DNA of 64,000 nucleotides from positions 4,278,001 through 4,342,000 of the forward strand of contig OZ242331.1 of NCBI GenBank assembly GCA_965208275.1, in the 5' to 3' direction. Positions 59,528 to 64,000 of this stretch are shown in pieces. The notes under the pieces were generated by a model. That model saw only the letters and a list, made by a program, of their open reading frames with translations, did no database searches and was not told the DNA's origin. The position numbers were made by a program, and so were the translations under genes. Every line of letters starts with the position of its first letter. Positions within the stretch are counted from its first letter, which is position 1. This stretch comes from Bin5 sp022827195. Its GTDB lineage: Bacteria; Chloroflexota; Anaerolineae; Caldilineales; Caldilineaceae.

Positions 59528-59730
59528 TGGGCCAGCAGCTCTGCCAGGCGGTGGTTGCGTTTGACGCTGTCTTGATAGTGCGCCATGACCTCTTCACGGA
59601 TAGCATCATCCTCTGGCGATTCCGACCGGTATTCTTGAGCGGTTTCGCGCAGTGTATCCGGCTCTCTTTGGTTGCGGCTGTCACTGCCGCGCGTGTCTGA
59701 TTTGTCCTCGGACGATGGCGTGTGGTTCAT
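59524..59730 (-). CDS. small antitoxin-like protein upstream of doc
   Basis: A 68-residue, strongly charged protein ('NQREPDTLRETAQEYRSESPEDDAIREEVMAHYQDSVKRNHRLAELLAQ'). Size, charge, overlap with doc and order (antitoxin first) suit a Phd-like partner, although the DNA-binding YefM/Phd N-terminus is not recognisable. It may neutralise Doc through its helical C-terminus. GGAGCCAAG precedes the ATG. Confidence 0.7.
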   Translation of the reverse strand: MNHTPSSEDKSDTRGSDSRNQREPDTLRETAQEYRSESPEDDAIREEVMAHYQDSVKRNHRLAELLAQ

Positions 59731-59827
59731 CGTCTTGGCTCCTTACGAATCTGATCGCGTTGCCTGAAGAGACGGGAGCCGAATGTTAGCCAAACTTCCA
59801 TCTGCTGTCAACCGAGGCGCCCATCCA

Positions 59828-60571
59828 TTACCCTTTCGGCCGTCGGTCCTCCCCAAACGGGAAGGTGCCGTCGTAGCCGCGCGGGGTGGAGACGTGCCAG
59901 ATGCCCTCGTACATGGGGGTGACCTGGTAGTGGCAGACGACGTTGCTGCGCTCGATGTGGTCCTGGTGCTTGGCGCCCTGGTGGGGGATGTGGTTGATGA
60001 AGATGATGCAGTCGCCGGCTTTGGGGTAGAGGATGACGTGCTCCTGCGCTTCGCACCAGGCCTCGAACTTGGGGCGGTCGTGGGGTTCGAGGTGGGGCGG
60101 CTCGATCTTGTGGCCGTTCTTGATGAACTTGAGGTGCGCGAGGTCGGGGCCGTTGTCCTGGAAGTAGAAGGTGGTGTTGATGCCGACCGGCTGGACGGCG
60201 TAGCGGGCGCGGCCGATCTCGCGCTTCTCCTGCCAGTAGCCGTAGAAGTCGAGGTGCCACTCCTGCAGGTAGGGCCCCGGGTTGATGTGGGCGCGGAAGC
60301 TGCGCAGCTGGCACTGGCGGCCCATCATGCCTTCGAGGATGGGGCGAATGCTGGGGTGGCCGACCAGGGGCGCGTAGGTCTCCGGCTCGCGGTCGAGCAG
60401 GGAGTCGAACCACATGTTGCCGACCGCGTTGAGCCCTTCTTCCCAGCCCATTGTGCGGGCGTGGTTGATGCGCTGGCGGACGTGCTCGGTCTCCTCGGGC
60501 GTGAGCGCGTTTTCGACGAGGATAAAGCCGTCCTCTTCGAGCCGGTCCAGTTTGGCTTCGAGGTTGTCCAT
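59828..60571 (-). CDS. phytanoyl-CoA dioxygenase family protein (PhyH 4)
   Basis: 247 residues. The H-x-D iron motif is 'EWHLDFYGYW' near residue 103 and the distal region 'INHIPHQGAKHQDHIERSNVVCHYQV' supplies His and Arg. The N-terminus 'LDRLEEDGFILVENALTPEETEHVRQRI' is typical. It is not closely related to the three PhyH genes at 27849-32039. AAGGAG precedes the ATG. It was probably last in an operon behind a sugar transporter, since a permease remnant lies directly upstream. Confidence 0.88.
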   Translation of the reverse strand: MDNLEAKLDRLEEDGFILVENALTPEETEHVRQRINHARTMGWEEGLNAVGNMWFDSLLDREPETYAPLVGHPSIRPILEGMMGRQCQLRSFRAHINPGPYLQEWHLDFYGYWQEKREIGRARYAVQPVGINTTFYFQDNGPDLAHLKFIKNGHKIEPPHLEPHDRPKFEAWCEAQEHVILYPKAGDCIIFINHIPHQGAKHQDHIERSNVVCHYQVTPMYEGIWHVSTPRGYDGTFPFGEDRRPKG

Positions 60572-60620
60572 GGTGTCTCCTTGCGGGGCGGGGAGCGGCG
60601 CGGGCGCCCGCGTTGCCGGG

Positions 60621-60716
60621 TTATCCCTTGATGCCGGTTAGTGCAGTTCCCTGGATGAAGGTGCGTCGCGGGAGAAAGAAGAGGATGACGACCGGCAGTA
60701 GTATCATGATGGTGCT
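60621..60716 (-). pseudogene. remnant of a MalG-type permease gene 3' end
   Basis: On the minus strand the last codons read STIMILLPVVILFFLP then RRTFIQGTALTGIKG and stop. This is the standard C-terminus of carbohydrate ABC permeases (final helix plus F-I-Q-G-x-x-x-T-G-I-K-G). Upstream (beyond 60720) no permease sequence follows. It differs from the intact MalG-type gene at 24759, so it comes from another transporter whose rest is lost. The stop is 50 bp before the PhyH 4 start. Confidence 0.8.
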
Positions 60717-60896
60717 GCATGGTTGTGTGCGGGCGGTGGCTGTTTCGCTGGTCCAGATATGGACGCTGGGGTGTGGAGCGAAGGTAGCGTCCTAGGGGCT
60801 ATTGTATGGGTTCTTGTGGTAGAGGGCAAGATGGGGAATTGGGGGATGTGGTGCGTTGGCGGGGTTGGGGAGCATGCCGGCGCGCGGCAGGTTTCG

Positions 60897-60925
60897 TTGA
60901 CATGGGGGAAAAGGAAGAGTACACT
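60897..60925 (+). promoter_or_regulatory. candidate promoter of the DUF362 gene
   Basis: TTGACA (60897-60902) and TACACT (60920-60925) are 17 bp apart, 61 bp before the ATG at 60986. Confidence 0.6.
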
Positions 60926-60985
60926 CATCCCAGAACACTCCACACACTGCAAGTCCGTTCTGACATAAAGCTAAGGAGGCCATAC

Positions 60986-61936
60986 ATGTCCAAAGCACGA
61001 GTCAGCCTCGTTCATGGCGGGGACCGCCGCGCCAATGTCTTCAACGCGCTGGAGCTGGTGCGCGGGGAGGTGGAGGGGCGGCTGGCGGAGCAGGTGATGC
61101 TGAAGCCGAACTTTCTGAGCAGCGAGAATCAGCTGGCGTCGAGCCACGTGGACGCGCTGCGGGGCGTGCTGGACTTTCTGCTGACGACGCCGAGGCCGCC
61201 GCGCGAGGTGCTGATTGCAGAGGGGGGCGCGGCGGATACGTGGGACGCGTACCGCAACTTCGGCTACTACGCGCTGGAACAGGAGTACCCGATCCCGCTG
61301 CGGCTGCTGGATTTGCACCGGGAGACGGAGTGGGAGTCGACGCCGATTGTACTGGCGGACGGCAGTGAGACGGTGGCGCGCATGCCGCGCACGGTGCTGG
61401 ACTGCCCGTGCACGATCTCGATCGCGATCCCGAAGACGCACGATACCTGCGTGGTGACGCTGGCGCTGAAGAACCTGATCATGGGCACGATCTACCGTCA
61501 GGACCGGGTGAAGATGCACGGGGCCAGAACGCACGACAAGCGGCAGGTGCCGGATGAGTCGCGGGCGATGAGCATCAACCTGGTGCGGCTGGCGCGCTTC
61601 ATGGCGCCGGACATTTCGGTGATCGACGGGGCGCGCGCGATGGAGGGCAACGGACCGGGCAACGGCGAAGGGCTCGACATGGGCATCGCCGCGGCCGGCA
61701 TTGACGTTTTTGCGACGGACGCGGTGATCGCCAAGACGATGGGCTTCGAGCCGCTGGAGCTGGGCTTCCTGCGCTACGCGCACGACCTGGGCATGGGCAC
61801 GGCCGATTTGAGCGAGATCGAGCTGCTCGGCGGGGTGCCGATCGAGGCGGTGGCGCGGCAGTTCAAGCCGCACGAGACGACGGAGCAGCAGCTGCAGTGG
61901 CGGGTGGAGAACGCGGCGGAGCTGCTGGCAGCTTAA
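60986..61936 (+). CDS. DUF362 domain-containing protein
   Basis: 316 residues from ATG 60986, with a perfect AAGGAGG Shine-Dalgarno. The DUF362 pattern is clear: 'VMLKPNFLSSENQLASSHVDALRGVLDFLL', 'VLIAEGG', 'CTISIAIPKTHDTCVVTLALKNLIMGTI', and 'ISVIDGARAMEGNGPGNGEGLDMGIAAAGIDVFATDAVIAKTMGFEP'. No iron-sulfur ferredoxin domain follows, unlike many DUF362 proteins. Biochemical role unknown; often near sugar or phytanoyl oxygenase genes in this phylum. Confidence 0.88.
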   Translation: MSKARVSLVHGGDRRANVFNALELVRGEVEGRLAEQVMLKPNFLSSENQLASSHVDALRGVLDFLLTTPRPPREVLIAEGGAADTWDAYRNFGYYALEQEYPIPLRLLDLHRETEWESTPIVLADGSETVARMPRTVLDCPCTISIAIPKTHDTCVVTLALKNLIMGTIYRQDRVKMHGARTHDKRQVPDESRAMSINLVRLARFMAPDISVIDGARAMEGNGPGNGEGLDMGIAAAGIDVFATDAVIAKTMGFEPLELGFLRYAHDLGMGTADLSEIELLGGVPIEAVARQFKPHETTEQQLQWRVENAAELLAA

Positions 61937-61937
61937 C

Positions 61938-62121
61938 GGCAGTGGTCGGTGGTCAGGAACTGCAGTTGCCAGGAACTGCAGTGGCCAGTTGCCAGTAGTC
62001 GGTGCCCAGGAACTGCAGGGGCCGGTTGCCAGAGGTGGGGCGGGAACGCGGTCTGGATACTGGCGGCGTGAGGCCGGCGGCGGCGGTCACCAACTCAAAA
62101 CGAGAAACTGAAAACTCCAAA
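61938..62121 (+). repeat. gap filled with family B words then family A word
   Basis: After the DUF362 stop come repeated CAGTGGTCGGTGGTC, AGGAACTGCAGTTGCC, AGGAACTGCAGTGGCC and AGTTGCCAGTAGTC units up to about 62035. From 62090 to 62121 ACTCAAAACGAGAAACTG and AAAACTCC follow, directly touching the ATG of the amidohydrolase. Both repeat families thus meet in one gap. Confidence 0.6.
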
Positions 62122-63072
62122 ATGCTTCCGATTATCGATACGCACCAACATCTGTGGGACCTGGAGCGGTTCGAGTTGCCGTGGCTGGCTGAGGCGCCGA
62201 GCCTGAACCGGAGCTATGTGACCGGCGACTATCTTGAGGCGACGGCGGGGCTGAATGTGGTGAAGACGGTCTACATGGAGGTGGACGTGACGGCGGCGCA
62301 GCATCCGGCCGAGGCGGAGCACCTGATTGCGCTGTGCGCGGCGGAGGACAACCCGACGACGGGCGCGGTGATCGGCGGGGCGATGGGTTCGGGCGCGTTC
62401 GGCGACTATATCCGGCGTTTTGCCGGCCACGCGGCGATCAAGGGGGTGCGGCAGGTGCTGCACGGGCCGGGCACGCCACCGGGCACCTGCCTGGGGCGGC
62501 AGTTTGTGGAGAATGCGCGGCTGCTGGGCGAGCTGGGGCTCTGTTTCGACCTGTGCATGCGGCCGTCGGAGCTGGGTGACGGGGTCGCGCTGGCGCAGCA
62601 GTGCCCGGAGACGCGTTTTGTGCTCGACCATTGCGGCAACGGCGACCCTTACCTGATCAGCGGGAATCTGCCGGCGACGGGGGAGAGCGGGGACCAGGAC
62701 AGTTCCAATCTGACGATCGGGGACCACAGGGACCGCGACGATCCGTTCTGGCACGACCCGCAGCAGTGGCGCGACGGGATCGCGGCGCTGGCCGCGCTGC
62801 CGAACACGATCTGCAAGATTTCGGGCATCATCGCGCGCACGCGGCCGGGCTGGACCGCGGCGGACCTGGCGCCGGCGGTCAACCACTGCCTGGACAGCTT
62901 CGGGCCGGACCGGGTGGTCTTCGGCGGGGACTGGCCGGTGTGCACGCTGGGCGCGGAGGCGACCTTCCGGGCGTGGGCGGAGGCGCTGAAGGAGATCATC
63001 GCCCCTCGCAGCGAGGCGGAGCAGCGCAAGCTGCTGCACGACAACGCGGCGGCGTTCTACGCGCTGGATTGA
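62122..63072 (+). CDS. amidohydrolase family protein (2-pyrone-4,6-dicarboxylate lactonase/rhamnonolactonase-like)
   Basis: 316 residues from ATG 62122; the frame is open upstream to 62002 but only through repeats. It begins 'MLPIIDTHQHLWDLERFELPWLAEAP' (H-x-H), continues with 'TRFVLDHCGNGDP' (barrel His, D-H-C-G) and ends 'PDRVVFGGDWPVC' (final metal Asp region). This is the amidohydrolase_2 branch that hydrolyses sugar lactones and similar rings. An unusual polar insert (about residues 180-205) interrupts the barrel. No Shine-Dalgarno precedes the ATG. Confidence 0.85.
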   Translation: MLPIIDTHQHLWDLERFELPWLAEAPSLNRSYVTGDYLEATAGLNVVKTVYMEVDVTAAQHPAEAEHLIALCAAEDNPTTGAVIGGAMGSGAFGDYIRRFAGHAAIKGVRQVLHGPGTPPGTCLGRQFVENARLLGELGLCFDLCMRPSELGDGVALAQQCPETRFVLDHCGNGDPYLISGNLPATGESGDQDSSNLTIGDHRDRDDPFWHDPQQWRDGIAALAALPNTICKISGIIARTRPGWTAADLAPAVNHCLDSFGPDRVVFGGDWPVCTLGAEATFRAWAEALKEIIAPRSEAEQRKLLHDNAAAFYALD

Positions 63073-63786
63073 TGGGGCGGGGACCGTTTTTGGGCGTGTA
63101 GATCGCGCTGCCGGGCCGCCACCGGTTTTGACACCGACACTGGCACTAACGCCGTCATTCCGGCCGTCCTCGAAGATCCGGCGGCGGCAGGTCATGTCCG
63201 GGCGGGTAGACGATGCTCGTCCTGTTTTCCACTCTTTGCATCCTTCTCTGACATTATTCATAGCAGCTCTTTGGCTTGCCCCGTCGGACGGAACGGCAGT
63301 GGCCAGTGGTCGGTAGCCGGTTGCCAGTGACGGCGTGCGGCTGCGCGGCGGCGGTGGCGTTGGGTTGGGCCCGGATGGGACCGGATGTGTCGTAAGTTGG
63401 GCCGGATGGGGGCGGGCTGGGGCGTTTTTGGGGGATGGAAAGGGTATCGATAGGGTATCGAATGCCCTGGAGTGGCCAAATGGGCCCAATATTTGAAAAA
63501 TTTTTCGGCGCCTTGTGACAGGATGCCGGGTTGGACTTTCGTGACAGGAAGGGCAAGTTGTCGTTTTGTGGCCGCAAACGGTCGTTTGCGGTCTTTTTTT
63601 TGCACAAAGTGCGCAATCGCCGGTCGGATTGGGGCGTTTTGTCGTATGTTTCGCGTTCTTCGTGACAGGATACGGCGTGGTGTGTCATCTGTTCTCCGGG
63701 GCGCGGGGGCCGGTTGTGGGTTGCGTTGCGGCGGGGTATGGGGGTCGGCGGCGGCTTTGTTTCGATGGCGGCGGGCATGGTTGGTC
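63073..63786 (+). other. 714-bp gene-free region with repeats and a terminator
   Basis: It contains a family B repeat at 63293-63332, the word GGTATCGATAGGGTATCGA near 63441, three GTGACAGGA words (63515, 63541, 63662) and the terminator at 63572-63601. No coding frame with a start signal was recognised. Confidence 0.5.
63572..63601 (+). terminator. strong intrinsic terminator
   Basis: CCGCAAACG (63572-63580) pairs perfectly with CGTTTGCGG (63583-63591) over a 2-base loop, followed by TCTTTTTTTT. The stop of the amidohydrolase gene is 500 bp upstream, so it ends either a very long 3' UTR or an unannotated transcript. The CG-TTTG stem loop is very tight. Confidence 0.85.
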
Positions 63787-64000
63787 TCATTGGTTTTGCG
63801 GGTGGCGGCGCGGCGGCTCGATCTGGAGGCGAAGGCTCACGCGACGGGCGATCTCTTGCGCGCAGATGCGGATAGCGGTACGCAGGGCGGCCGGGCAGTC
63901 GTCGGCGTAGAGCAGCCGTGCCGGCAGGCGATCTTTGGTGAGCGGAATCCACAGCAGGGCTGCGTCGTCGGGCGGCGTCTGTTTGGGCAGGGGCACGTCG
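63787..64000 (-). CDS. C-terminal end of an unknown protein (runs off the window)
   Basis: The frame is open to the right edge, and the last 70 residues include 'LPKQTPPDDAALLWIPLTKDRLPARLLYADDCPAALRTAIRICAQEIARRVSLRLQIEPP'. An internal GTG at 63996 could be a start but nothing supports it. The segment has helical character with conserved-looking 'ADDCPAALRTAIRICAQEIARR'. No family was recognised. Confidence 0.45.
   Translation of the reverse strand, partial: DVPLPKQTPPDDAALLWIPLTKDRLPARLLYADDCPAALRTAIRICAQEIARRVSLRLQIEPPRRHPQNQ

Noticed and set aside
62095..63489. 464-residue minus-strand frame opposite the amidohydrolase
   Set aside because: No start signal or family motif, and it spans repeats and a gene-free region.

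Overview
The window is a GC-rich bacterial chromosome segment. Its gene types suggest Chloroflexota, most likely an Anaerolineae/Caldilineales lineage: stand-alone phytanoyl-CoA dioxygenase-like (PhyH) genes, many Gfo/Idh/MocA oxidoreductases, MalF/MalG-type transporters, enolase-superfamily enzymes, LysM-lamin-tail proteins, and a RarA protein fused to a methyltransferase-like domain. No rRNA, tRNA, CRISPR array, integrase or transposase was recognised. The taxonomic call is inference from gene types, not a search.

Layout. Positions 1-3183: a sugar-catabolic run (end of a Gfo/Idh oxidoreductase, a sugar isomerase/epimerase, an enolase-superfamily protein). 3317-13264: housekeeping (AI-2E-type permease, tsaD, a WecA/MraY-type transferase, asnS with a basic partner gene, a LysM protein, secA). 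13335-15053: an ImmA/IrrE-DUF4411 toxin-antitoxin-like pair whose toxin gene has an in-frame stop. 15072-23435: the rarA fusion, a gene-free stretch with clustered DnaA-box-like motifs (candidate origin), an M23-like protein, an FmdB-type protein, a nuclease-like/Tudor-like protein, murJ, a YugP-type protease and two small genes. 23789-32039: a sugar ABC transporter followed by three related PhyH oxygenases, with an intact RelE-Xre module between the first and second. 32548-35361: a large GT-C-like membrane protein with different base composition, followed by a remnant of a PhyH gene end. 35607-42589: GNAT, GH116/DUF608 glycosidase with an IclR regulator and its palindromic operator, and two Gfo/Idh enzymes. 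42701-46279: a lower-GC two-gene island of unknown function. 46353-50615: HpcH aldolase, a HigBA pair with a frameshifted toxin, a MetE-like protein, an orphan FitA antitoxin followed by a copy of the MetE-like gene end, and a D-cysteine desulfhydrase-type enzyme. 50709-58972: ABC exporter, two VOC proteins, class III aminotransferase, UxaE-type epimerase, LarA-type racemase and a mandelate racemase-type dehydratase. 59141-64000: an intact Doc-type module, a fourth PhyH, a remnant of a sugar permease, DUF362, an amidohydrolase and the end of an unknown gene.

How the genes work together. Most accessory genes fit uptake of glycosides or sugar acids and their oxidation, epimerisation, dehydration and aldol cleavage. 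The strongest unexplained signals are structural. (1) The island at 42701-46279. (2) Two places where an accessory gene is followed by a second, short copy of the 3' end of the upstream core gene. (3) Two families of intergenic repeat words, AAACTGAAAAC-type and CCACTGRCCACTG-type, that sit at gene edges, sometimes supply the last codons of genes, and precede starts without a Shine-Dalgarno sequence. (4) Three toxin-antitoxin modules that keep the antitoxin while the toxin is broken or missing. (5) A candidate replication origin at 17448-17787.
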